This document shows, one piece after another, positions 1-6,678 of a stretch of DNA of 40,930 nt. A program made the position numbers and the translations under genes. Numbering within the stretch: position 1 is the first letter of the stretch; the number at the start of each line of letters is the position of its first letter. The notes under the pieces are model-generated. The model did no database searches, was not told the origin of the DNA, and worked only from the letters and a program-made list of their open reading frames with translations. The stretch is taken from IMG/VR virus record IMGVR_UViG_3300031841_004169, positions 1 through 40,930 of that record, one strand, 5' to 3'. The DNA is from a virus.

Positions 1-1
1 G

Positions 2-334
2 TTCCATTCCAACATTTGCGAGGGAGGGGCTAGAGTTCCTTATGATAGTTGTCATAGCGGTGGTTATGGAATTATCCAGTGGACCACTCAGGGTCGTTAT
101 GATGGGTTAGGTAGTTTCTGTAAGAAGTATGATTGTGATCCTAGTACTCTTGCAGGTCAAGTTCGTTACATGATTAATGAACGTCATTTCCAACAAGTTC
201 TTCCTGAGTTTGAAGGTAGTGGACAAACTGTTGCACAATACATGGTTCCGTGTTATTATTGGCTTGGTTGGGGAATTAAAGGTAATCGTGAGATCTACTC
301 TTATGATTACGTCAAACGTTTAGTCAAACCCTGA
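2..334 (+). CDS. Tail lysozyme-domain protein, C-terminal part (partial at 5' end)
   Basis: The reading frame is open from the window edge and ends in residues VKRLVKP before TGA, so only the last 110 residues are visible. The segment GGYGIIQWT...GRYDGLGSFC resembles the phage tail lysozyme domain found in baseplate or virion-associated proteins that open peptidoglycan at injection. Four of its five cysteines lie in the first half of the fragment. A tRNA gene begins 7 bases after the stop. It could be the end of a gp5-like hub lysozyme or of another virion protein; the N-terminus needed to decide lies outside the window. Confidence 0.65.
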   Translation, partial: FHSNICEGGARVPYDSCHSGGYGIIQWTTQGRYDGLGSFCKKYDCDPSTLAGQVRYMINERHFQQVLPEFEGSGQTVAQYMVPCYYWLGWGIKGNREIYSYDYVKRLVKP

Positions 335-341
335 CTTTTTT

Positions 342-413
342 GGGCCCATAGTTAAGTGGATATAACCCCCGCCTTCTAAGCGGTTGTCCCAGGTTCGAGT
401 CCTGGTGGGCCTG
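342..413 (+). tRNA. tRNA-Arg (anticodon TCT)
   Basis: The acceptor arm pairs GGGCCCA (342-348) with TGGGCCT (406-412), with one G-T pair. The T arm is CCAGG / TTCGAGT / CCTGG at 389-405. The anticodon loop at 373-379 is CTTCTAA, giving TCT at 375-377. The discriminator is G413 and no CCA is encoded. It would read AGA/AGG codons, which are common in this phage but rarer in many marine Synechococcus hosts. Confidence 0.93.
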
Positions 414-416
414 TTC

Positions 417-423
417 CTAAATA
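417..423 (+). promoter_or_regulatory. CTAAATA motif, candidate late promoter
   Basis: CTAAATA lies between the tRNA-Arg gene and the gene starting at 440, 16 bases before its ATG. The same heptamer recurs just before other genes in this window. It resembles the right part of the T4 late box TATAAATA. Assignment as a promoter is inference. Confidence 0.4.
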
Positions 424-439
424 CTACGAAACCTACATC

Positions 440-631
440 ATGTACAAACCATACTCACCAGAATGGCATAGGTATCGTTACCTTAAAGAAGCCATTGATA
501 AGTATCTGGATGATTATGTTGACAATGAGATCATCCTTAATGATATTTTAGATATCATATGTGTTCGACAAGAACGAGCACATGCTGAGTATCATAAGTT
601 GGAAGATCTTGAATTAAAACTACGAGACTGA
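440..631 (+). CDS. Small protein of unknown function (63 aa)
   Basis: Not recognised as a named family. The protein is acidic and helical-looking, rich in Y, D and E (MYKPYSPEWHRYRYLKEA at the start, ending LEDLELKLRD), with no signal peptide or membrane segment. It follows tRNA-Arg and a CTAAATA motif, and ends one base before the next gene, so the two are probably co-transcribed. The tight packing supports a real gene. Confidence 0.65.
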   Translation: MYKPYSPEWHRYRYLKEAIDKYLDDYVDNEIILNDILDIICVRQERAHAEYHKLEDLELKLRD

Positions 632-632
632 T

Positions 633-950
633 ATGTTATCTACTCAATATAGACTGAGATTAGAGTTTATCTGTAAGTGTATTGCTAACGGTGAAGAAGT
701 CAAACTTGATGACATGATTTGGGCAGAAAAACTTGGTAAGGCAAATACTACTGCCCGTGAAATGCTTAAAAAAGCACGTCGAGTTGCAACTAATCCCGAC
801 ATGCAAGAAGGTAGTTTGGATGATTTTATGAATAGGATGGGACTAGGTGACCCCGACCCATCCAATCACAAAACGGGGTTTGGGTCTGCAGATGAAATTG
901 TAGATTGGTTTCAACGTGACAAACCTGATGATTGGCGACAAAGAGATTAA
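633..950 (+). CDS. Conserved-looking phage protein of unknown function (105 aa)
   Basis: A soluble 105-residue protein with a basic first half (KANTTAREMLKKARRVAT) and an acidic C-terminal tail containing GLGDPDPSNH and DEIVDWFQRDKPDDW. No enzyme motif is recognised. It starts one base after the preceding stop. Its stop codon overlaps the stop of the convergent minus-strand gene at 947-1147, so the two reading frames meet tail to tail with a 4-base overlap and no room for a terminator. I recall similar small proteins from cyanophages but cannot assign a role. Confidence 0.7.
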   Translation: MLSTQYRLRLEFICKCIANGEEVKLDDMIWAEKLGKANTTAREMLKKARRVATNPDMQEGSLDDFMNRMGLGDPDPSNHKTGFGSADEIVDWFQRDKPDDWRQRD

Positions 951-1147
951 CTCCACTTCTGTGGAAACCAACCTTTAATCTGTTTTGCTTGAGCTTCAAA
1001 TGCTTCAAGTTTTGCAATACGAGCTTCTAGTTCTGCAAACTTCTCTTCAGAAATCTTGTCATACTTAGACATATATACATCATCAGAAATTTCTACCGCA
1101 GGTTCTGCGGAAACTGATGGTTTCCTGGTAGTTTTCCTGGTTGCCAT
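947..1147 (-). CDS. Small coiled-coil protein of unknown function (66 aa)
   Basis: The start chosen is ATG at 1147 (MATRKTTRKPSVS). A GTG two codons upstream also exists but is less likely. The basic N-terminus is followed by a heptad-like helix (EEKFAELEARIAKLEAFEAQAKQ) and a short WFPQKWS tail, which suggests a small oligomerising protein. It is the only minus-strand gene in the first 32 kb and is convergent with the gene ending at 950. Confidence 0.6.
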   Translation of the reverse strand: MATRKTTRKPSVSAEPAVEISDDVYMSKYDKISEEKFAELEARIAKLEAFEAQAKQIKGWFPQKWS

Positions 1148-1181
1148 TTTCACATAGATAGATTACAATTTATTTATTCAA

Positions 1182-1253
1182 TCCTCTTTAGCTCAGCGGT
1201 AGAGCGAACGACTGTTAATCGTTTGGTCCCTGGTTCGATCCCAGGAAGGGGAG
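1182..1253 (+). tRNA. tRNA-Asn (anticodon GTT)
   Basis: The acceptor pairs TCCTCTT (1182-1188) with AAGGGGA (1246-1252). The anticodon stem AACGA/TCGTT (1207-1211/1219-1223) encloses the loop CTGTTAA with anticodon GTT at 1214-1216. The T arm is CCTGG / TTCGATC / CCAGG at 1229-1245. The discriminator is G1253 and no CCA is encoded. Confidence 0.95.
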
Positions 1254-1256
1254 TAA

Positions 1257-1388
1257 GGAAGTTGAGATCTTCCAACCAAAGGTGCCCAGCGGTTCGGATA
1301 TACCGAAACCCTGTAGTTGGGAATCAGCCCCCTTTGGATGTTCAGGGAGGACCCCTGTCCTACTCCATTACAAACTGTCAGTATACTG
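1257..1388 (+). ncRNA. Structured non-coding stretch between two tRNA genes
   Basis: The 176 bases between tRNA-Asn and tRNA-Val carry no convincing gene but many stems. GGAAG/CTTCC pairs at 1257-1261/1269-1273. A nested unit has CCAAAGG/CCTTTGG (1276-1282/1331-1337) enclosing CCCA/TGGG (1285-1288/1318-1321) and the hairpin GGTTCGG...CCGAAACC (1291-1310, one bulged A). AGGAC/GTCCT pairs at 1348-1361, and CAGTATACTG (1379-1388) is a perfect palindrome. It could be a spacer RNA processed with the tRNAs, a phage small RNA, or relics of lost tRNA genes. No known family is recognised. Confidence 0.45.
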
Positions 1389-1429
1389 GGTTGAGTGCCC
1401 ACATAGCATACGGATAAGTGTAGTGTATC

Positions 1430-1501
1430 GGGCGATTAACTCAGCGGTAGAGTGGCCTCCTTACAAGTGGTAAGTCACTGGTTCGATTCCAGTATCGCCC
1501 A
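1430..1501 (+). tRNA. tRNA-Val (anticodon TAC)
   Basis: The acceptor pairs GGGCGAT (1430-1436) with ATCGCCC (1494-1500), and the discriminator is A1501. The anticodon loop CTTACAA contains TAC. The T arm is ACTGG / TTCGATT / CCAGT. No CCA is encoded. It lies 15 bases before the next gene. Confidence 0.95.
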
Positions 1502-1516
1502 TGCCTCATAAGATCC

Positions 1517-1720
1517 ATGAAGGATAAAAAATTGAAAAAGTTAATTCAGAAGCCTTTGCGGTTTCATCATCAGGATATCCATGAGGAACTAAAAGAAATT
1601 AAAGGTATGTTGACAGATGTTATCAGTCAGGTGCAAACTCTGCAACAAAGAGTTGAAAGCTTACGACAACAAGACGCACATGTGTGGGTGTCCGAATATG
1701 ACGACGATTACCTGCGATAA
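1517..1720 (+). CDS. Small coiled-coil protein of unknown function (67 aa)
   Basis: A basic N-terminus (MKDKKLKKLIQKPLRFHH) is followed by a helix with heptad spacing (EELKEIKGMLTDVISQVQTL) and an acidic end (EYDDDYLR). This suggests a small oligomeric or scaffold-like protein. Its 3' end overlaps the next start by 23 bases in another frame, which is common in this genome. No family is recognised. Confidence 0.6.
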   Translation: MKDKKLKKLIQKPLRFHHQDIHEELKEIKGMLTDVISQVQTLQQRVESLRQQDAHVWVSEYDDDYLR

Positions 1721-1868
1721 GGTAACTGCTAAAGACTTGAATGAAGTTGTGTTACTTAATTCTGTAGAAAGTGTAAATAAAAGAGGTCTTCTGTCCAGTA
1801 AGGACTTAGAATTCCAAGAGAATCGACGGAAACGTAAGGTTCGTAAACTAGATTTTGAGGAACGATGA
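1698..1868 (+). CDS. Small protein of unknown function (56 aa)
   Basis: The start chosen is ATG at 1698 (MTTITCDKVTAKDLNEVVLL). An upstream ATG at 1617 in the same frame would lie deep inside the preceding gene. The C-terminus is strongly basic then acidic (ENRRKRKVRKLDFEER). Its stop overlaps the ATG of the following gene (ATGA at 1865-1868), suggesting coupled translation. No domain is recognised. Confidence 0.55.
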   Translation: MTTITCDKVTAKDLNEVVLLNSVESVNKRGLLSSKDLEFQENRRKRKVRKLDFEER

Positions 1869-2092
1869 TCAATCTTCATCAGAGATTCAACCATTATTTG
1901 AATACTGATAAAAAGTTAGATTTGAAAGATGTCAACGAAAAACTAATCAGTTATGGTTGGGTTGATAATGGGAAAGATCTTACTGGATATTATGTTTTAA
2001 CAGAGAACTACGAACTTGTGTTTGATCTTAAAGATAATTTTCAGTATAAAGTACCTAGAAAATCTCAAGCTGCCATAAAAAAATCTAAATAA
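1865..2092 (+). CDS. Small protein of unknown function (75 aa)
   Basis: A soluble protein of mixed helix and strand (VNEKLISYGWVDNGKDLTG, ENYELVFDLKDNFQYK) with a basic C-terminal tail (RKSQAAIKKSK). It starts in an ATGA overlap with the gene before it. A CTAAATA motif spans its last codons, 20 bases before talC, so talC may also have its own promoter. Confidence 0.65.
   Translation: MINLHQRFNHYLNTDKKLDLKDVNEKLISYGWVDNGKDLTGYYVLTENYELVFDLKDNFQYKVPRKSQAAIKKSK
2085..2091 (+). promoter_or_regulatory. CTAAATA motif upstream of talC
   Basis: CTAAATA overlaps the stop of the preceding gene and sits 20 bases before the talC start. It belongs to the recurrent set of this heptamer at gene starts; a promoter role is inferred. 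Confidence 0.35.
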
Positions 2093-2111
2093 ACCAAGTC
2101 TATCTTGACCA

Positions 2112-2759
2112 ATGAAAATCTTTTTAGATACTGCTGACACAGAGGTCATCAGTAAACATTTTGCTACAGGATTGATTGATGGGGTTACAACAAATCCTTC
2201 TCTGATTAAGAAGAGTGGGAGAGATCCAGAAGATGTTTATCAAGAACTAATTGATCTTGGAATCAAAGACATTAGTATGGAAGTTGTAGGTAATGGAATT
2301 GAGATGGCCCGTGAAGGGGAACGTCTCTACAAAAAGTTTGGTGAAAGAGCCACAATCAAAGTACCTTGCACACCTGATGGTTTGTATGCATGTAGAGTTC
2401 TCTCTAAGAATCTGATTAGAGTCAACGTTACTTTGATCTTCAGTGCTGCACAAGCTATTCTCGCTGCAAAGGCTGGTGCAACTTATGTCTCTCCTTTTGT
2501 AGGAAGACTTGATGATAACTCTATTGCAGGTCTTGAGGTTGTTCGTTCTATCTCAGAGATCTATCGTATTCAGGGAATCCATACTCAGGTTCTCTCCGCT
2601 TCTATTCGCACCGTACAACGAGCCGTAAGGTCCTGGTACAACGGTGCAGAGGTCGTCACGATGCCACCTAAGGTATTTGAAGACATGTACAATCACGTTC
2701 TCACAGATAAAGGGTTAGAAATTTTTGACAATGACTGGAAAGCCGTACAATCCCGATGA
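2112..2759 (+). CDS. talC: Transaldolase, small fructose-6-phosphate-aldolase-like type
   Basis: The enzyme exchanges three-carbon units between sugar phosphates in the pentose phosphate pathway, acting in the host cytoplasm. The sequence begins MKIFLDTADTEVI and holds TTNPSLIKKSG (about residues 27-37), the catalytic-lysine segment ATIKVPCTPDG (near residue 80) and SPFVGRLDD (about 127-135). The 215-residue length fits the short TalC form rather than the long cyanobacterial TalB. talC is a classic cyanophage auxiliary metabolic gene, thought to push host carbon toward NADPH and ribose for phage nucleotides. Its last 29 bases overlap the next small gene. Confidence 0.95.
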   Translation: MKIFLDTADTEVISKHFATGLIDGVTTNPSLIKKSGRDPEDVYQELIDLGIKDISMEVVGNGIEMAREGERLYKKFGERATIKVPCTPDGLYACRVLSKNLIRVNVTLIFSAAQAILAAKAGATYVSPFVGRLDDNSIAGLEVVRSISEIYRIQGIHTQVLSASIRTVQRAVRSWYNGAEVVTMPPKVFEDMYNHVLTDKGLEIFDNDWKAVQSR

Positions 2760-2856
2760 AGAAGAGGACAGTAACGAAACTGTCCAAGAGGAGTCAACAG
2801 AAGACTTGCCTGAGGACTACCTCTCCTTGTATACTACACACAACGACGCGAGTTGA
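2731..2856 (+). CDS. Tiny acidic protein (41 aa)
   Basis: It starts at ATG 2731 inside the end of talC in another frame: MTGKPYNPDEEEDSNETVQE, then more acidic residues, ending YTTHNDAS. About a third of the residues are D or E. The overlapping frame beginning at 2756 gives a cysteine- and threonine-rich, unnatural-looking protein and was rejected. Function unknown. Confidence 0.5.
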   Translation: MTGKPYNPDEEEDSNETVQEESTEDLPEDYLSLYTTHNDAS

Positions 2857-2885
2857 TCACGTCGTTCCATTCATATTTCACAAAG

Positions 2886-3104
2886 ATGTCTCTCGTTCAA
2901 AGGTTCAAGAAAAACATTCAAACCCTGGAACAAACTGCACAGGGTGTAATCGATCTCGACTACAAGAATCCTAAACTGTATAAAAAAGTTCTTCGTTTCT
3001 ATGAGGATCAAGGAGTTGAGTTTTATGATGATCCCTATGACACTTATGAATTGGTTGTTGATCTTCTGAAGGAGGATCTTCAAAAAGTAAAGAGTGAAGC
3101 CTGA
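2886..3104 (+). CDS. Small protein of unknown function (72 aa)
   Basis: The start chosen is ATG 2886 (MSLVQRFKKNIQTLEQ); an in-frame codon 33 bases upstream would overlap the previous gene slightly. The protein is helical and acidic toward its end (VVDLLKEDLQKVKSEA). Its stop is directly adjacent to the next ATG (TGATG at 3102-3106). No domain is recognised. Confidence 0.6.
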   Translation: MSLVQRFKKNIQTLEQTAQGVIDLDYKNPKLYKKVLRFYEDQGVEFYDDPYDTYELVVDLLKEDLQKVKSEA

Positions 3105-3328
3105 TGAACATTGTATTGGAAAGAGGTGATGTTCGATTCGTTGAACACGGTCCTCTTGAAAATGGAGTCCTTGATTGTAGAATGCAAACTCTAGAACCAT
3201 GGGCTCATTCAACACGTTGGGTTGATCAGTATCTATTTGATAATAAAGATCAAATGTTACTTGCAATTGAAGATATAGAATATTCCAAATGGTTGTTGGG
3301 TCGTCCCGCATATCGTAAGTGGAATTGA
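3104..3328 (+). CDS. Small protein of unknown function (74 aa)
   Basis: A 74-residue soluble protein (MNIVLERGDVRFVEHGPLEN, later WVDQYLFDNKDQMLLAIED, ending RPAYRKWN), fairly rich in aromatic residues. It overlaps the preceding stop by one base and is followed 6 bases later by a strong terminator, so it is the last gene of the first operon. Function unknown. Confidence 0.65.
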   Translation: MNIVLERGDVRFVEHGPLENGVLDCRMQTLEPWAHSTRWVDQYLFDNKDQMLLAIEDIEYSKWLLGRPAYRKWN

Positions 3329-3334
3329 TAACAG

Positions 3335-3357
3335 GGGGTGGTGTAAACCACCCCTTT
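3335..3357 (+). terminator. Rho-independent terminator
   Basis: A perfect 8-bp stem GGGGTGGT/ACCACCCC (3335-3342/3347-3354) with loop GTAA is followed by TTTGTTGT. It separates the small-gene cluster from the glycan operon. TATAATAAATA follows at 3362-3372 and could hold a weak promoter (7 of 8 matches to TATAAATA). Confidence 0.8.
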
Positions 3358-3385
3358 GTTGTATAATAAATATCGTGGACTACAT

Positions 3386-4507
3386 ATGAAACAAATGAAA
3401 ACCGCACTGGTCCTGGGAGCGGGTGGATTTATTGGCTCCTGGATGGTAAAACGGCTTAAATCTGAAGGTTATTGGGTTCGTGGTGTTGATCTCAAACATC
3501 CAGAATTCTCCAGACATGAAGCAGATGAATTTGTAATTGGAGATCTGAGAGACAAGAGTTTTGTCAACCGTGTAGTTGAGTACAAGGGACAACTTGGTAA
3601 CTTCTTTAACAGTATCCCTTATAAAATGATTGAAGGCTTTGATGAAGTCTATCAATTCGCTGCAGACATGGGTGGTGCAGGTTACATCTTTACTGATGAA
3701 CATTCTGCAGACATCATGCATAATTCTGCCACAATCAATCTGAATCTTTTGGATGCGATTGTGAAGACCAAAGGTATGGGGCGTAAAGTTCCTAAGATTT
3801 TCTATTCGTCTTCTGCTTGTATCTATCCTTCTACAATCCAAGAAGACACAAACAATCCTGGTCTGCGTGAAGAGTACGCATATCCAGCTAATCCAGACTC
3901 TGAATATGGATGGGAAAAACTTTTCTCTGAAAGACTCTATCTTGCATACAGGCGTAACTACAATCTGGATATTAGGATTGCTCGTTACCATAACATTTAT
4001 GGACCTGAAGGAACCTGGGACGGTGGAAAGGAGAAAGCTCCCGCCGCTATGTGCCGAAAGGTTGCGTCCATCTTGGGTGATTCGGGAGAAGTTGAATGCT
4101 GGGGAGACGGTGAACAAACCCGTTCCTTCTTGTACATCGATGATTGCATCGAAGCCACACGTCGTTTAATGGAGAGTAACTATCTTGAAGTCATCAACAT
4201 CGGGTCGGAGGAGATGGTATCCATCAACGAGCTCATCAGAAAGGCGGCGAAGGCCGCGGGTAAGGAGGTCACGATCAACCATATTGACGGTCCCCTGGGA
4301 GTTCGCGGTCGCAATAGCCAAAACGATCGGTTACGCAGTTGTTTGGATTGGGACTATACCATCAGTCTTGATGAAGGAATTGCGAGAACATATAAATGGG
4401 TAAAACGACAAGTTGATTGGGATAAAAGATCTGAAGAGATCAATGCAATGGTAGAACAATATGGATCTGCCTCTGCAGAAGACTATGACGGAGTATTTGA
4501 AGGATGA
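3386..4507 (+). CDS. GDP-mannose 3,5-epimerase-like sugar-nucleotide epimerase
   Basis: An extended short-chain dehydrogenase/reductase of 373 residues. It has the Rossmann motif GAGGFIGSWM near the N-terminus, a YSSSACIYP strand, the catalytic YGWEK (YxxxK), and the long stretches RYHNIYGPEGTWDGGKEKA and WGDGEQTRSFLYIDDC. These match plant-type GDP-mannose 3',5'-epimerase more closely than GDP-fucose synthase, as do NIGSEEMVS and the GVRGRNS segment. That enzyme makes GDP-L-galactose (or GDP-L-gulose) from GDP-mannose. Start 3386 is used; an upstream TTG lies inside the terminator. It is the first gene of the glycan operon and overlaps the next by ATGA. Confidence 0.85.
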   Translation: MKQMKTALVLGAGGFIGSWMVKRLKSEGYWVRGVDLKHPEFSRHEADEFVIGDLRDKSFVNRVVEYKGQLGNFFNSIPYKMIEGFDEVYQFAADMGGAGYIFTDEHSADIMHNSATINLNLLDAIVKTKGMGRKVPKIFYSSSACIYPSTIQEDTNNPGLREEYAYPANPDSEYGWEKLFSERLYLAYRRNYNLDIRIARYHNIYGPEGTWDGGKEKAPAAMCRKVASILGDSGEVECWGDGEQTRSFLYIDDCIEATRRLMESNYLEVINIGSEEMVSINELIRKAAKAAGKEVTINHIDGPLGVRGRNSQNDRLRSCLDWDYTISLDEGIARTYKWVKRQVDWDKRSEEINAMVEQYGSASAEDYDGVFEG

Positions 4508-5322
4508 TTGGTTTTAATGCACTTGGTCAACTTGGACAACTGGGAAACCAGATGTTCCAAGTGGCCTCTTTGAGAGGTATTGCTGCAAATAATGGTTACA
4601 ATTATTGTTTTCCGATTCATCAACAAGTTGTTGTAGATAATCTTGGTAATAAACTTAGGGTCGATATTCAAAACGTATTCACCCTACAGAATGTTAATCC
4701 ACTGAACATTCAATTCATTGATCCAGACCGTCCTGTGATGAATGAGAACGGATTTCACTTCAATGAATCTATTTTTAATGAGTGTCCAGATTGGGTTGAC
4801 TTGAGGGGATTCTTTCAGACTGAGAAATATTTCTCTAACGTGTCTGATATGATTCGTGAGATGTTTACTTTCCGACCAGAGATTATTGATCCTGCTCGTG
4901 CAATGGTTGAGAGTTTGAACAAAGCTCCAGTTGCACTTCACATTCGTAGAGGTGATTTTCTTCGTAACTCTGGTAATCATCACAATCTGGATCTTCAGTG
5001 GTATGCAAATGCCCTGAATAAATTCAATCTTGATGGTCGTCAGGTTGCAATCTTCAGTGATGACCCTGCATGGTGTAAGAAACAAGAACTCTTTGACGAT
5101 GATAATACCTTCTTGATCAGTGAAGGTAACAGTCATTATGTTGACCTTGCGATGATGTCTCTGTGTAGTGGACACATTATTGCAAACTCTACATTCTCCT
5201 GGTGGGGTGCATGGTTGGCCAACAGTCAAGAAGTGATTGCACCTAAGACTTGGTTTGGCCCTAATAATTCTCACCTAGATACAAAAGATCTTTATCCTGA
5301 CCATTGGGAGGTCATTGCGTGA
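4504..5322 (+). CDS. GT11 family glycosyltransferase (alpha-1,2-fucosyltransferase-like)
   Basis: The N-terminal GQLGNQMFQVA (about residues 11-21), the basic HIRRGDF (146-152) that binds the GDP-sugar, and the C-terminal ANSTFSWWGAWLA are the hallmarks of GT11 enzymes. These transfer L-fucose from GDP-fucose to galactose. At 272 residues it is close to bacterial family members. It overlaps the epimerase by 4 bases. No GDP-mannose dehydratase or GDP-fucose synthase is present in the window, so the donor may come from the host, or may be GDP-L-galactose made by the neighbouring epimerase (inference). Confidence 0.88.
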   Translation: MIGFNALGQLGQLGNQMFQVASLRGIAANNGYNYCFPIHQQVVVDNLGNKLRVDIQNVFTLQNVNPLNIQFIDPDRPVMNENGFHFNESIFNECPDWVDLRGFFQTEKYFSNVSDMIREMFTFRPEIIDPARAMVESLNKAPVALHIRRGDFLRNSGNHHNLDLQWYANALNKFNLDGRQVAIFSDDPAWCKKQELFDDDNTFLISEGNSHYVDLAMMSLCSGHIIANSTFSWWGAWLANSQEVIAPKTWFGPNNSHLDTKDLYPDHWEVIA

Positions 5323-6035
5323 CAGTAGCTGTAGTATTCATTGGAACTGGAAAGTATCTTGACTTCCTTCCATCTTGGTATGAACGTTGTGAAGAAAACT
5401 TTCTTCCTGGAGTAGATAAAAAATATCTTGTATTCACTGATGGTGATGTTCCTGAAGCCCCAGACAATGCAATTGTTTATAAACAGGAACATCTTGACTG
5501 GCCCTACATCACTTTGTATCGATTCAAAATCATTCAAAAGGCTTTGGATGAAATTGCTGACTGTGATTGGTTAGTGTTCTTGGATGCAGATATGGCGGTA
5601 GTTGATACCGTCACTGTGACGGAGGTCTTTAGTGATAAACCTTATCTGGGTGTTCATCATCCATGTCACTTCCTGAAGTTCCCTCCCCATAATCAACCGC
5701 CAGGATCGTTTGAGACGAATCCTTTGTCCACGGCTAAAGTTCCCGACGACTATGACTTTTCAGTCTACTGGCAGGGGTGCCTGTGGGGTGGTAAGGTCCC
5801 CGAAGTCATGAGTATGATGGACGAACTGAATGCTCGTATCTCTCTCGATGAAGAAAACAATGTGATTGCACAGTGGCATGATGAGAGTCATTTGAATGCA
5901 TTCTATGCACAGAACAAAGATCTTGTTCATACTCTCGGTCCAGAGTTTGCATTCCCAGAAGTTTTCGCTGACGCATGTGATTTTCAACCTAAGATCGTTC
6001 ATCTAGCAAAAGATAATAGTAAGTATCATGTCTAA
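5319..6035 (+). CDS. GT6 family glycosyltransferase (ABO-transferase-like)
   Basis: GTG at 5319 is chosen as start: GGAGG sits 8 bases upstream and the start overlaps the previous stop (GTGA). The 238-residue protein has VFLDADMAV with a DxD-type metal site (about residues 87-95), YWQGCLWGG (150-158) and WHDESHLN (186-193). These are signatures of GT6, the family of the human ABO transferases and their bacterial homologues, which add alpha-Gal or alpha-GalNAc, often onto Fuc-alpha-1,2-Gal. Its position directly after a GT11 enzyme fits this acceptor. It is cytoplasmic, with no membrane segment. Confidence 0.85.
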   Translation: MTVAVVFIGTGKYLDFLPSWYERCEENFLPGVDKKYLVFTDGDVPEAPDNAIVYKQEHLDWPYITLYRFKIIQKALDEIADCDWLVFLDADMAVVDTVTVTEVFSDKPYLGVHHPCHFLKFPPHNQPPGSFETNPLSTAKVPDDYDFSVYWQGCLWGGKVPEVMSMMDELNARISLDEENNVIAQWHDESHLNAFYAQNKDLVHTLGPEFAFPEVFADACDFQPKIVHLAKDNSKYHV

Positions 6036-6678
6036 GATTGCAATTGTTTATTCTGGTCAACCTAGAGCTCTGAGAGAATGTTATCCAAATCATAAAGAGT
6101 TTCTTTTTGATCCAAACTCTGAACATGAGATCGATATCTACTATCATCTTTGGGGAACAGATGTTGATCCAACTCTAAAGTATTTTTGCGATACTCTTTG
6201 GCCTGTAAAGGAGGGAGTATGGGAGGAACCAAAACAGTTCTCCCATGAAACTATTAGACCTGATCCCCAGGCATATCATCCACTGAATAATATTGTGTCT
6301 CAAGCCTACGGATGGCAACAGACCTTCGACATGATGGATAAATATGTGCAGGAGAATGGTGAGTACGATTTTGTTGTAAGAACCAGAACCGATAATTGGT
6401 TTGTCGAAGAGATTGGGGATCTGAATAACTATGATCCTCATGGACTTCACATCACAGATATTGTAAGTCACGAAGAATACGCACTTGGAGATACGTTTGC
6501 GTGGGGTGACTACACGTCAATGAAAGCTTATCTGAATCTGTTTAATAATTTTGAACAGATTGTTGAAGAAGGAGCTAGAGTAAATCCAGAATGTCTGTTA
6601 GGATGGGCCATTGAAAGAGAAAACATTAAGGTGATTAAACACCCGATGTATCCTAAACTTTATAGAGATGTTAGATGA
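6028..6678 (+). CDS. Glycosyltransferase-like protein, 'GQPR' family, copy 1
   Basis: A 216-residue protein beginning MSKIAIVYSGQPRALRECYP. It shares with the genes at 8060 and 9832 the N-terminal (S/F/Y)GQPR loop, an SQ...Q segment (here NNIVSQAYGWQQ) and a YDFVVRTRTDNWF strand whose R.D may serve as the metal- or sugar-nucleotide-binding site. Similar proteins occur in capsule clusters and aquatic viruses, to my recollection. The transferred sugar is unknown. It overlaps GT6 by 8 bases and the next gene by ATGA. Confidence 0.65.
   Translation: MSKIAIVYSGQPRALRECYPNHKEFLFDPNSEHEIDIYYHLWGTDVDPTLKYFCDTLWPVKEGVWEEPKQFSHETIRPDPQAYHPLNNIVSQAYGWQQTFDMMDKYVQENGEYDFVVRTRTDNWFVEEIGDLNNYDPHGLHITDIVSHEEYALGDTFAWGDYTSMKAYLNLFNNFEQIVEEGARVNPECLLGWAIERENIKVIKHPMYPKLYRDVR

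Noticed and set aside
1193-1473. Short reading frames on both strands across the tRNA-Asn to tRNA-Val region
   Set aside because: They run through tRNA genes and the structured spacer; proteins look random.
2756-2974. Plus-strand frame of 72 codons after talC
   Set aside because: Cys/Thr-rich, unnatural sequence; it overlaps the better-supported acidic 41-residue gene and the start of the gene at 2886.
3356-3385. Upstream TTG start for the epimerase
   Set aside because: It lies in the T-tract of the terminator, lacks a ribosome site and would add a non-homologous leader.
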